A DNA stretch of 64,000 nucleotides from Aricia agestis (taxonomy: Eukaryota > Arthropoda > Insecta > Lepidoptera > Lycaenidae). The notes under the pieces were generated by a model. That model did not search any database and had not been told where the DNA came from. It worked only from the letters and a program-made list of their open reading frames with translations. The position numbers and the translations under genes were made by a program. Below are positions 54,838 to 64,000 of the stretch, in pieces. The DNA is taken from NCBI RefSeq assembly GCF_905147365.1, contig NC_056409.1, forward strand, positions 2,113,001 to 2,177,000, given 5' to 3'. Each line of letters opens with the position of its first letter. Positions within the stretch are counted from its first letter, which is position 1.

Positions 54838-55160
54838 TAAAACGGGCAAACGAGTGAACGGGTCACCTGATGGAAAGCAACATCCGTCGCCCATGGACAC
54901 TCGCAGCATCAGAAGAGCTGCAGGTGCGTTGTCGGCCTTTTAAGAGGGAATAGGGTAATAGGGGAGGGTAGGGAAGGGGAGGGTAGGGGAGGGTAGGGAA
55001 GGAAATAGGAGAGGGTAGGGAAGGGAAAAGGGTAGTTGATTGGGCCTCCGGTAACCTCACTCACTCGGCGAAACACAGCGCAAGCGCTGTTTCACGCCGG
55101 TTTTCTGTGAGCCCGTGGTATTTCTCCGGTAGAGCCGGCCCATTCGTACCGGCTCCGATA
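54838..55160 (-). repeat. Five-copy repeat, copy D, long G/A-rich tract
   Basis: Minus-strand copy whose polymorphic tract (GGGGAGGGTAGGGAAG units) is the longest of the five, about 90 bases. Both ends match the other copies. Confidence 0.75.
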
Positions 55161-55203
55161 CAACAAGCGTGATTTTTTGGTCTTTTTTGCTCGATGTCAA
55201 TCT

Positions 55204-55245
55204 CACATCAATAATGGCAACATACCTGTTGCCATTATTGATGTG
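55204..55245. repeat. Perfect hairpin CACATCAATAATGGCAACA
   Basis: Two 19-bp perfect arms with a 4-base loop (TACC). Confidence 0.85.
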
Positions 55246-56133
55246 ATTTGGATTTGGAGATGGCATTTGAAATACTCACAAAATTCTTAATTATATTTGT
55301 GCTATAATAATAATTTATTAATAAAATTAAATATAATAATTAATATTTAAGGGTCTCTCATATAAAAAAAAACTAAATTTTTGGCCTGCATTTGCTCTAT
55401 AACGCGAACCCTTTGTGCACGAGTCCGACTCGCACTTGACCAATTATTACTCGCAATTGAAAAATGATCTCATTTCGTCGGGGAAAACCGATAAGCATTA
55501 TGAATAACCGTTTAGTCAGACTGGAAGTTGATAATGACACATGTGTACCGCAAGAGCCAAGTAAAACTATATCGCACCACTGAACGACAAGATTTAATAT
55601 ATGTACTTAAAAAAGAAATAAAAAGAATAATGCTTTATTTCAGGCAATAAAATACAGCCCATAATATGAATTATTAGTAGAATAATAGTAATAATTTTTC
55701 CTTAACTTATGTTATTATGTATTGCAAGTATGAATGTTGAATTATTAGTTTGTATTTGCATATCTCTGGAACTACAAGTCCGATTTAAGTAATAATTCTT
55801 TTTTTTTTTTGTCGTACTAGGTAGGTATGCCTAGTTTAAAAAAGCAGTACTATCTGTGGTACTATAATTATGTATTTCCTATGTTCAACTTAGGAAATAC
55901 TGCAAGTTTTACAAAAATCGGTAATTTGAGATAAAGAACTATGTACTTATGGAAGCGTAGTGCCTCACTGATGGCGAGGCTTCGGGACAGCACCAACAGC
56001 ATCCTGAGGACGTTTGCGGACAGGTGGGACTCTGCACTGCTTGGGCACTGGATTAGACTTCATGCGCCTGTAGCAAGGTGCATGCTCGTCACATAATGTA
56101 GTAACGAGCAATTAAGTTTAAACAAAATTAACT
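55246..56133. other. No gene; repeat fragments
   Basis: At about 55,385-55,440 the inverted header of the GCCAAGTGCG family (GAGTCCGACTCGCACTTG) lies. At 55,755-55,920 are fragments of the ACCGACTTC family. A GC-rich stretch at 55,970-56,090 has no recognised frame. Confidence 0.5.
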
Positions 56134-56265
56134 ATACATCAGCGTCTGAACAAATGGGTCAAATCAAAAGTGTACTAACATGTAGGTATAATATTATAAT
56201 TATAATATTATACCTACATGTTAGTACACTTTTGATTTGACCCATTTGTTCAGACGCTGATGTAT
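56134..56265. repeat. Perfect 132-bp palindrome
   Basis: Two 66-bp arms (ATACATCAGCGTCTGAACAA to AATATTATAA and complement) meet without a spacer at 56,199/56,200. I checked pairing outward from the centre and found no mismatch. Confidence 0.9.
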
Positions 56266-56515
56266 GTAGACTGGGCAGTTCTAGAAAATATATTAGTTAC
56301 ATACATTATACATACGAGTCGAATTTGATAACATCCTTTTTTACTTCGGTAGACGTAGGTACGTTGTAGCTATAATATTTTAGTAATTTGTGATAGAGAT
56401 AGGTAAACAACAAAATGCAAAGTAACGACTTTGTCACTAATTGTTTAGAGTAGAAAATAGAAATGGAGTAGAAGTGACGGAAGTTGGAACCGATGTTTTT
56501 GGAGTTGGTAAACAA
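56266..56515. other. No feature seen
   Basis: AT-rich; a minus frame of 116 codons runs through this and the next region without a recognisable domain. Confidence 0.45.
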
Positions 56516-56680
56516 AGGTAGTTCACCCCCCGCGGTGACGTCACGTGACCTTGGCGAATGGCGGCAGCCGGCAGTTGCCCCATAATGAGTTGCCCGGCGG
56601 CCGCGCGCATGCGTACTCGCGCCGACAGCGTCAGTCGACGCAAAAACGCCACACAAAATGCGATAAACATATTTTTTCGG
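56516..56680. promoter_or_regulatory. CpG-rich island with CRE and E-box core
   Basis: CGCGGTGACGTCACGTGACC contains a perfect CRE palindrome, TGACGTCA (56536-56543), overlapping an E-box, CACGTG (56542-56547). Downstream GGCGGCCGCGCGCATGCG continues the CpG-rich patch. It stands out from AT-rich surroundings and could be the promoter of a transcript, perhaps an upstream non-coding exon of gene 2, whose leader starts at a splice acceptor 5.6 kb away. No transcript can be shown. Confidence 0.4.
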
Positions 56681-57079
56681 TTTTTCTCCAATAATCTACA
56701 CAACACGGTGCTAAACGTTTATTGTACAGAAATATATTTCACATTTAAACATTATAAAATGCTTACGAAAGTGGAATTGCAGTTTTGATACGCGGGTAAA
56801 GAATTCTGTGATTATTATGGTTCGTTTTCTCGATCCCTGTGCGCATGTGGTAACCCGGAAATTTAAGGAGTTTTGTGAATGAGCGGGATTTGTGCAAGGT
56901 GTGGGCTTCCTGTATTTGGTTGGCTTATATGTTAGATGTGCGTAACAACAGGTGCGTGAAGATCCACACTTAAATTGAAGACTTTAGCAGACCATAATAT
57001 TTTAATTTGTAGGTTCTGCAACACCGCACAATAGTTGCAGTTATACATATATAATATAGCATATTTGATATTATAACCA
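56681..57079. other. No feature seen
   Basis: No frame or repeat recognised. Confidence 0.45.
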
Positions 57080-57310
57080 ATAACCGGCCAAGTGCGAATC
57101 GGACTCGCGCACGAAGGGTTTCGTACCGATTTAGAGCGACGTACCGTTTTTTGTATGGGAGCCCCCCTTAAATTTTTATTTTATTAATAATATCTAATTA
57201 TTAATTATTAAAGTAAGTACACATAATTTATTTTTTTTAAATTTTAAGTTTTATATATAGGGTTCTGTAATCAACAAAACTTGGTTGACTACAGGTTACT
57301 GAACCCTAAA
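57080..57310 (+). repeat. GGCCAAGTGCGAATCGGACT repeat
   Basis: Header GGCCAAGTGCGAATCGGACT, then AAGGGTTTCGTACCG and TTGTATGGGAGCCCCCCTTA, as at 42,955; it lacks the CAGACA tract. Confidence 0.7.
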
Positions 57311-57394
57311 ACGGAACTCTAACAAGCTGATTTTTTGTATATCGATAGGTTAATAATTACAAACAAAAGTCACATAAACATACTTACATAATAT

Positions 57395-59415
57395 TTAAAT
57401 AATAATTATTTTGGTCTGTATTCTGCATGCATGCGACAGCAGCAGTAAAATAGTCGGCACTGTATCCACCTTTCTGGTTCCACTATGAAAGACCATGTAC
57501 TGACTCCTTTTACTATTATAAATCAGCCCATGCGCCGCTGCGTAACGCTGACAAATATCAAGTAGCTTTTTAAGACCACAGACTGAGGCACTCAGCAAGA
57601 CCATGTCATCCGCATAATTTATGTTATTAAAACATACTCCATCAACATGGCAACCAACATGCTGCTTGCTGAGCTCCTCAATCAGTCCGTTTATGTAGAG
57701 GTTAAATAGGACAGGTGAGCTTAACCCGCCCTGTCTCATGCCACATTCTAGCTTATAGGGATCTGACATCACACCAGCCCATCAACAATGTTAATTTGAT
57801 TATCATACCAATATTTAAAAGTATTAACCAGCTCATGTGGTATACTCGACTTTCTCATCTTCTTCTAAAGGATGTCATAAGACACAAGATCAAATGCCTT
57901 CGAAAGGTCGAGGAAGCAGGCATAGACGGGCGTTTTTCTTGTATTATAATACTTAACAGCACTCATAAGACACAAAATTGCGGACTCGGTAGAAAGGCCA
58001 GAACGAAAGCCGAACTGCGCATCATGACATCTGATATAACTGTTTAAATGTGTATTAAGAATGCTGTCAAATACTTTTAGAATGATGTTGCTAGCGAGAT
58101 AGGCCTGTAATTAGAAATGTCTGACAGGCTTTTCGTTTTATTTTTCGTGACTGGAACCACAACAGTTTTCATCATGTCGCGAGGTAAGTAAGAATGCGAT
58201 ATACAGAGACTATACAGCAAGGCCAACACTCTTGATATATGAGGGCCAGCATGTTGTAGGTGTTCCATGCTTAATCCATCGTGTCCGGGGGATTTTCCCT
58301 TAGATATCGATTTCATTGCCCTCACTACATCCAGAAATTACTGAAATCTTTCTGACAGTGCTTAGTTGCTAAGGTATCCAGTTTTATTTGTTCTTGGTGT
58401 TTTTGACACCATTTTAAACGTGACTTAAATATTTTTCTCGACTCACACATCTTAGTATATATATCACCAGTAGTCGGACGACCGCATAAAATCCATTCTC
58501 GAAAAGCCGCCCTGGCCTCCCCGTGGCTATCACTAACATGTTTATTCCAGCCCATGATATTTCGCTTTACCTTACGCTTGCCCCGTCCATGACTGCCCCC
58601 CCGCCCCTCCATGGAGGCTTGTGATAAGGCTAGCACGATATCTGAATATATTTTATCAATTACACGCATATGACTGGTATTTTTACATGTATAATCAGCA
58701 CACTTCACACAAACCTCAGGAAAATCTATGTGCCGAAGGCGCTTTTGACATTCATATTGATATGACAAAATTTGATCATCAGACCCCATACTACTTTATT
58801 GTGATAACAAGCGTCATCCATATTTGTAACAGATGCTAGACATGTTATATTACATTCACAAACGATAGGAAAATGATCCGACCACTGTAAGTCATACTTT
58901 ACATACACATTAAATACAGAGCTCTGGGCACTTAATGATACTACACAATGATCCAGCCAACGCTTTGACCCGCTGGCTATATCTATATAAGTAAAATTAT
59001 TTTCTAAATTATTATTTATGTTTAACATTTCTGAATCAATAATTAACCAATTAGAGTCATTGCAAATACTTGTCAATTCATTATAAAACAATGTTCCCGG
59101 GTGGGCATTAAAATCCCCCATAATATAAATAGGTTCGTTACAATATTCATTATTAATAGCACTTACGGTTCCCATGCAGTCTGTGAACACTGGAAGGTTA
59201 TCCGTTTTATTTACTGGCATGTAAACACACACGACAATAAAAGGCCTCGACGCCGACACAACACCGATCGCACACACTCGCGGATTGTTGCAATCAATTT
59301 CTGTCACATTTGGAAACACATTATTATTCCATAAGAGCCCTGTTCCACCGTAAGGCCTTCCACGTAACAGCCCTCCCTCTGTGTCTACAGCAGATGTTCC
59401 AACATAGCTGAATTT
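57395..59415 (-). mobile_element. Non-LTR retrotransposon (LINE), 5'-truncated, with endonuclease and reverse transcriptase remains
   Basis: On the minus strand, 59415-58730 encodes an APE-type endonuclease part: RGRPYGGTGLLW, IYIMGDFNAHPG, then LDHCVVS and QWSDHFPIV, where D/H residues match catalytic positions. A linker follows (58789-58330). Then the reverse transcriptase: KGKSPGHDGLSMEHL and NYRPISL (58325-58080), AQFGFRSGLST and FLDLSKAFD (motif A, about 57,880-58,000), GMRQGGLSSPVLFNLYING and NYADDMVLLS (motif C, 57,720-57,590). A TAG after SYDIL and frame changes near 58,330, 58,080 and 57,770 show that it is dead. It is a CR1/Jockey-type element by motif style. The 5' end is cut at a hairpin near 59,426. 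Confidence 0.85.
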
Positions 59416-59425
59416 AGTTAGAAAT

Positions 59426-59702
59426 CGATTATATGTTAGAAGAATCTAACATATAATCGTTTTCTCTAAGTTCGGCATTTAAATCTATATATAATATATT
59501 GTGTCACAAGTCACAGTCGTCTGGTTGAATCTGCTATTTAATTGAATGAGTGAATTCATTGAATGAGACCATTTAATTCAATGACTAAAGGCCAACTCGT
59601 CAAGCCGTTGTTGACCGTAACGTTAAACGTTTAAGGCCATTCAATAAATTCGCTAGTAAATCAAATAGCAGATTCCATCAGACCACTGCGACAATATATT
59701 AT
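59426..59702. mobile_element. Inverted-repeat MITE with a hairpin beside it
   Basis: A hairpin CGATTATATGTTAGA/TCTAACATATAATCG lies at 59,427-59,460. At 59,490-59,702 arms ATAATATATTGTGTCACAAG with GAATCTGCTATTTAATTGAA face TCAAATAGCAGATTCCATCA with GCGACAATATATTAT, giving a MITE of about 213 bp. Confidence 0.65.
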
Positions 59703-59802
59703 GCATAGCCACGCCAGTGTATTGGCTTCATGGTCAAGAGTCTAGACTCTAGATTCTAAAGTCTAAGGATTGGCTCTCAAGTAAGAGAGGTCTTGGGTGT
59801 AG

Positions 59803-59870
59803 CACCTCCATCGTTGGTATCGCATACACAATAGATTTTCAATTGTTATGCGGCAGCCGGCTGCCGCTTG
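59803..59870 (-). repeat. Third copy of the GAAAATCTATTGTGT block
   Basis: The plus strand shows CACCTCCATCGTTGGTATCG then CATACACAATAGATTTTCAA, the inverse of 31,824 and 54,197, followed by GCGGCAGCCGGCTGCCGC, a perfect palindrome. Confidence 0.65.
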
Positions 59871-60487
59871 GGGATTGGTGGGTTAATAGAACAATGTTAC
59901 AAGCTGTTCACCTGCTGGTCTAATAAGAATGATGATCCAAGCATAAATTAGAGGAAAAACTCTATTCAATAGAGGAAAAACTTAATACAATAGAGTCTAT
60001 TGTTGGTATTAAGTTTTTAACCTGTAATGATAGTTGTTGTTAAAATAAACTACTTAAGATGCTCCCCCTACGGAGATGCCGTAATTTACCGTTTTTAGAG
60101 CCTTATCAATTACTCGTAATTTGAAAGCTACAAAATTATATTTTAATAAAAATACAGCAATAACCTTCAGATGAACGTTCCTTTCATAGTTATTAATTTT
60201 CTATTTTTGTTTATTATACTCATGATATCAGCTTCCAAAGTAATACCAATTTATTTAAATTCAAGCATACATTCAGTATCTCCCTAGTATAATTTACAAA
60301 TTATGTTTATTTGAAACACACGCCAATTATAGATCGACAATTTCATTAACTACTTGCCGTTTTAATTTTTTTAGGTCAATTTTGAACTATGATAAGTAAA
60401 AAAAAATAGATTTTTGGTGCGATCTCGGCACCGCGGCAAATGTATGGTCAAGGTCGTTTGCTCAGGGGAAGGCCTTAATAAATTTAA
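59871..60487. other. No feature seen
   Basis: AT-rich, with a short direct repeat of ATAGAGGAAAAACT at about 59,965-60,000. Confidence 0.5.
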
Positions 60488-60820
60488 AAAAGTCGGTCCT
60501 GCACCAGCTGGTGTTACAGAATATTTGTGCCACTGAGTTAGTAGAGAAACATAATGTCCTTCTGTTCTGTTGCACACACATGGGCACTATAAAAATTATG
60601 CTGCGTACTATATCGGCTTCAATGGCAGGTATTACATGCATCAATATTATCATGATTCTATAGTATCACGCGATTCACAAGTGTACTGTGATACTGCGAT
60701 ACTGCGATTCGGCGTATTACATCATCAATATTATGACGGAATCGTGATAATATTGATGCGTGTAATATGCGCCAATGAAATCGGCCACCAAATTCGGTGT
60801 GGGACTATTATTATAATGTC
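60488..60820 (+). mobile_element. SINE 3' half interrupted by a nested MITE
   Basis: AAAAGTCGGTCCTGCACCAG, ACACACATGGGCACTATAAA and, after the insert, ATCGGCCACCAAATTCGGTG with TGGGACTATTATTAT follow the order of the SINE at 38,766. The insert at 60,624-60,773 starts GGCAGGTATTACATGCATCA and ends with an imperfect complement (TTGATGCGTGTAATATGCGCC), with AAT on both sides. Confidence 0.7.
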
Positions 60821-61028
60821 CTCCAATTCATCAACGCCTAAAAAAAGTTATTTGAATACGAGTTTAACCATCCTTCGTGGGATCTTGGCAAGGTCATGGC
60901 TCGAGCGCCGCGCCGTGAGATAATGAGTAATAAAATTAAAAAATATTATAGCTTGACACTATTTATAATAAAGCAAGTAAGTATTTAAGTTGAAGAAAAC
61001 CTGCCCAATGCAAGGCAGGCTTTGTGAC
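60821..61028. other. No feature seen
   Basis: No gene or repeat recognised. Confidence 0.5.
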
Positions 61029-61335
61029 GTGGGAGAGCCATGCTTCGGCACGAATGGGCCGGCTCGACCGGAGAAATGCCACGGGCTCACAGAAAACCGG
61101 CGTGAAACAGCGCTTGCGCTGTGTTTCGCCGAGTGAGTGAGTTTAACGGAGGCCCAATCCCTTTTCCCTTCCCTACCCTCTCCAATTTCCTTCCCTACCC
61201 TCCCCTATTACCCTATTCCCTCTTAAAAGGTCGGAAACGCACCTGCAGCTCTTCTGATGCTACTAGTGTCCATGGGCGACGGAAGTTTCCATCAGGTGAC
61301 CCGTTTATTCGTTTGCCCCTTATTTCATAAAAAAA
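61029..61335 (+). repeat. Five-copy repeat, copy E
   Basis: Plus-strand copy with CATGCTTCGGCACGAATGGG, a CCCTACCCTC tract of about 60 bases and CACCTGCAGCTCTTCTGATG; it ends near CGTTTGCCCC. Confidence 0.75.
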
Positions 61336-62187
61336 GAAAAAGACTTCAAGGTCTCCATATAAAAATATAGTAAAAAATAACGTTAGTTGGTTAATATCCT
61401 AATATCCAGTGTCCTATAGTATAATAGTTTACGATAAAAATCTGGCCTCGATAAATGTTTAACGATTTCTTTAACTTCGTTTTGAGGAGCAATCGTCTCA
61501 TTTACATATGTAGTTTATTATTTGATAGTAGCACTCGCTTGGCACGTTGTTATCTTTGAGATTTATTTTACTATGTCTGCGACCTTTTTAAGACATTGCC
61601 AAGGAAATGAGATCAGTAGTTTGTCTGGTAGAACTCTTGTTACAGTTATAATATTAGTTAGGAATAACCCTTATTCTTATTTATTTTATATTTCAATTTT
61701 AAATACCGGATAACCAGATTAACTTCCTGTTACTTCCTTCCTAATAAATTTCTTAACTGGACTTCCACGATTATTTCAAGTATAAAATAAACCAAATCGG
61801 TTCAGCCGTTTTAGGGAGACTAACAAAATTTAAAATTCATTTTTATTTTATATACTTACACTTGTACTTGCTTAAAATTAAAATTTATCAATATTATTAT
61901 TTAATATCATGCTCCTAAGTTGAGACCCACCAGATCAAGGTCACGGCGAACTGTAGTTTACCAAAAATTCAAACACTATCTCATGATATCGCGTTATGTT
62001 TAATTAGGACTTAATTTGTTAGCCTAGTTTGGGGGCTTATTTTATAAATATTTTATCATGAAAACGTCGTAGAAGTTTGTGATAATAGCAAAAACATCCT
62101 CAGAAAGTCTCTGCTGATTTGTATATGGTATGGAATATGGAACATCAAAGTTGCACATACAATAAATTACAATTTCTTTTGTTGCAG
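61336..62187. other. No gene; upstream of fucosyltransferase gene 2
   Basis: ATCGGTTCAGCCGTTTTAGG at about 61,797 is a dispersed-repeat word. Nothing else recognised before the splice acceptor GTTGCAG at 62,187. Confidence 0.5.
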
Positions 62188-63257
62188 ATAATAAAACGAA
62201 GAATTAATTTCTTAAAGAAGTTCTGGAAGAGAACGACGGTCGATCATGACTAGAGGAATATGCTCAGGCACATCACGCTGCGCACGATGTCTGCCCTATC
62301 GAGACAAATTGTTAAAATTAAATTTTTCTTTCTACTTACGTGCATCAGCTTGGTCGCTTCTATAGTATGGATTCAATATGTCGAGTACCAAAATAATAAT
62401 GTCCCCGAAGATCTCATTAAGGAAGCTCTCGATAACGTCGCTAAGGACGTCAGATATACTGCCATTTACAGAAAAATTGACAAGCTACCGAAAGATATGA
62501 AATATTTGCTGTTTTGGACGCCAGTGGAGTATGCGCCTTTATATTATTTCAAGGACGGTCAGAGGGCGTTTATAGACAAAAATTGCTCCGACATAAACTG
62601 CTATGTTACGAGCGATAGGAATTTATTCAAGGGCGATCTCAGCCGATTCGACGCTATCGGGTTCAACGGACGCACTATGTACGAGAGACGGGATTCCGGG
62701 CTAGAACTCCCGAGTTCGCGCTACAGTCACCAGAAGTATATTTACTTTAATCTGGAGTCAGCGGACAACTATCCAATCTGCAACAGCGAGTGGGACGGTT
62801 TCTTCAATTGGACGGCGACGTACAGACTCGATTCGGACATCCCTTTTCCTTATATTCAAATAAGGAACCAAGGAGGGGAGGTAGTCGGACCGAAACGAAA
62901 TATGAAGTGGCAGGAGTACTCCGATTCCGAAGAGTTAATTGATTACAGGCAGAACAAAACGAAGGCCGTCGCTTGGTTCGTTTCGCACTGCAGCAGCAGG
63001 AGTGGCCGAAAATTATTTGCAAACCATATTCAAAAGGAATTGAAGAATTATAATTTAAAATTAGATATTTACGGAAGCTGCGGCCCACTCAAATGTCCGA
63101 GACACACTGATCATTGTATGAGGATGTTGGAGAGGGATTACTTCTTTTACCTGTCGTTTGAGAACTCGTTCTCGGAGGACTACGTGACGGAGAAGCTGCT
63201 GACGGCGCTGCAGCACGACGTGGTGCCGATCGTGCTCGGCGGCGCTGACTACAGTCG
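62188..63257 (+). CDS. GT10 alpha-1,3-fucosyltransferase 2, leader and first coding exon
   Basis: The leader follows TTTTGTTGCAG; the first long-frame ATG is at 62260, giving 332 codons and part of 333. The N-terminus has a short basic tail and an anchor at about 22-39 (FFFLLTCISLVASIVWIQ); Met10 is a possible alternative start. The catalytic region has GFNGRTMYERRD, NLESADNYPIC, NWTATYRLDSDIPFPY, then LERDYFFYLSFENSFSED, YVTEKLLTAL and GGADYSR, the GT10 signature. The role is as for gene 1: Golgi fucose transfer from GDP-fucose. The donor is CG/GTAAGA. The stem and the middle differ from gene 1, while several blocks are nearly identical at base level. The gene may be a recent tandem duplicate with its own substrate or tissue use; this is inference. 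Confidence 0.9.
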
Positions 63258-63829
63258 GTAAGAGAACTTTTAACTGAGCGGTATGTAAGACATTAGAGAA
63301 ACCGCGCTGCCTTGGCCTTATATTATTCCAAGAAATAATTAAATCGTTACCTTACTCATAATTATTGTACCGGTAGTGTATGAGGATTAAGGTAGAAAAA
63401 TATATAAAATGGATAAGAATTTACATAGATTTTTTTTGTTTTTCAAACATCACCTTTTAAATCTATTGTTCAAAGAGCGAAATAACGAGCTATTGATCTT
63501 TTAATGAGCAGTGACTGAACGTTGGACACGCCTGAGGGTTAAATAAATGATTTGTTTTTCTACAGAATCATTTATTTAACCCTCGCATACTAATACAAAC
63601 AAATAATGAGGGACTCTAAGATCTATAAACAACCTTATAATATAGATGTAATGTGTTAACAATGTAAGGTACAATGTATGTTCATTAAAATAAATGTATT
63701 AGCAACAGAACAAAAGAATACCGTATTTATGGATCCTACATCCATACTTTTACATCGTTTAGGTTCGTCATGTCCTAAGATCATTATTTAAAACGATATT
63801 GATTGATTAACTGAAGCGCTCTATCTCAG
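63258..63829 (+). other. Intron of fucosyltransferase gene 2, with hairpin
   Basis: GAGGGTTAAATAAATGATT and its perfect complement form a hairpin at 63,534-63,584 around TGTTTTTCTACAG. No exon-fragment copies like those in gene 1 are present. Confidence 0.75.
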
Positions 63830-64000
63830 GTTTCTACCACCGGGTTCCTATCTGGACGCACTAGAGACTAGTCCTCGCGAATTGGCCGCCAAGATCAACG
63901 ACATCATGAATTCCCCGAGCGAGTACAACAAGTTCTTCAGATGGAAGACCCTGTACCGGTACCGGGACCCGTCCACCACTGACAGCGTGTGCGCGATGTG
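63830..64000 (+). CDS. GT10 alpha-1,3-fucosyltransferase 2, last exon (cut by window edge)
   Basis: The acceptor is CTCTATCTCAG; it completes Arg333 and continues FLPPGSYLDALETSPRELAA, KINDIMNSPSEYNKFFRWKT and LYRYRDPSTTDSVCAM. The final roughly 85 bases match gene 1 with about two differences, whereas the middle (DALETSPRELAAKINDIM) is clearly diverged. The stop lies beyond the edge, by comparison about 125 bases on. Confidence 0.9.

Overview
This window looks like nuclear DNA of an insect, most likely a moth or butterfly (Lepidoptera). It is AT-rich, its genes are split by GT-AG introns, and intergenic and intronic DNA is filled with small non-autonomous transposons of kinds common in Lepidoptera. 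No bacterial, organellar or CRISPR features were seen. The species cannot be read from the sequence.

Three host loci are supported. (1) 15,819-24,324 (+): the last six recognised coding exons of NAA15/NAT1, the auxiliary, ribosome-binding subunit of the NatA N-terminal acetyltransferase; the 5' part of the gene lies outside the window or was not recognised. (2) 26,774-28,859 (-): a complete five-exon dCMP deaminase (DCTD, 192 residues), convergent with NAA15, so the two 3' ends meet near 26.6-26.8 kb. (3) 51,899-53,795 and 62,188-64,000 (+): two tandem GT10 alpha-1,3-fucosyltransferase genes (428 residues, and a second cut by the right edge). They share a 5'-leader splice acceptor, one intron position and near-identical blocks in otherwise diverged proteins. 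Two displaced pieces of a fucosyltransferase exon end, in a 153-bp tandem array, sit just after the first gene's exon.

The rest is mainly mobile DNA. At the left edge a BEL/Pao-like retrotransposon gag frame (816-1, minus) is open for 272 codons and runs out of the window; it has a candidate primer-binding site upstream. A non-autonomous LTR element (44,229-46,979) has a primer-binding site, a polypurine tract and a non-coding interior with very little G on the + strand. A 5'-truncated non-LTR retrotransposon (57,395-59,415) has endonuclease and reverse-transcriptase motifs. DNA-transposon relics include hAT-type elements with 8-bp target duplications, TTAA-flanked MITEs in three copies, PIF/Harbinger-like MITEs with TTA/TAA duplications, Helitron-like fragments, long inverted-repeat elements and a perfect 132-bp palindrome. 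tRNA-derived SINEs and a five-copy repeat with a C-rich polymorphic tract are also present.

The loci show no sign of a shared pathway: protein N-terminal acetylation, pyrimidine nucleotide supply and Golgi fucosylation are separate housekeeping or secretory functions. The most unusual part is the fucosyltransferase pair, with its exon-fragment array, patchwork similarity and an upstream reading frame whose stop overlaps the first gene's start codon.
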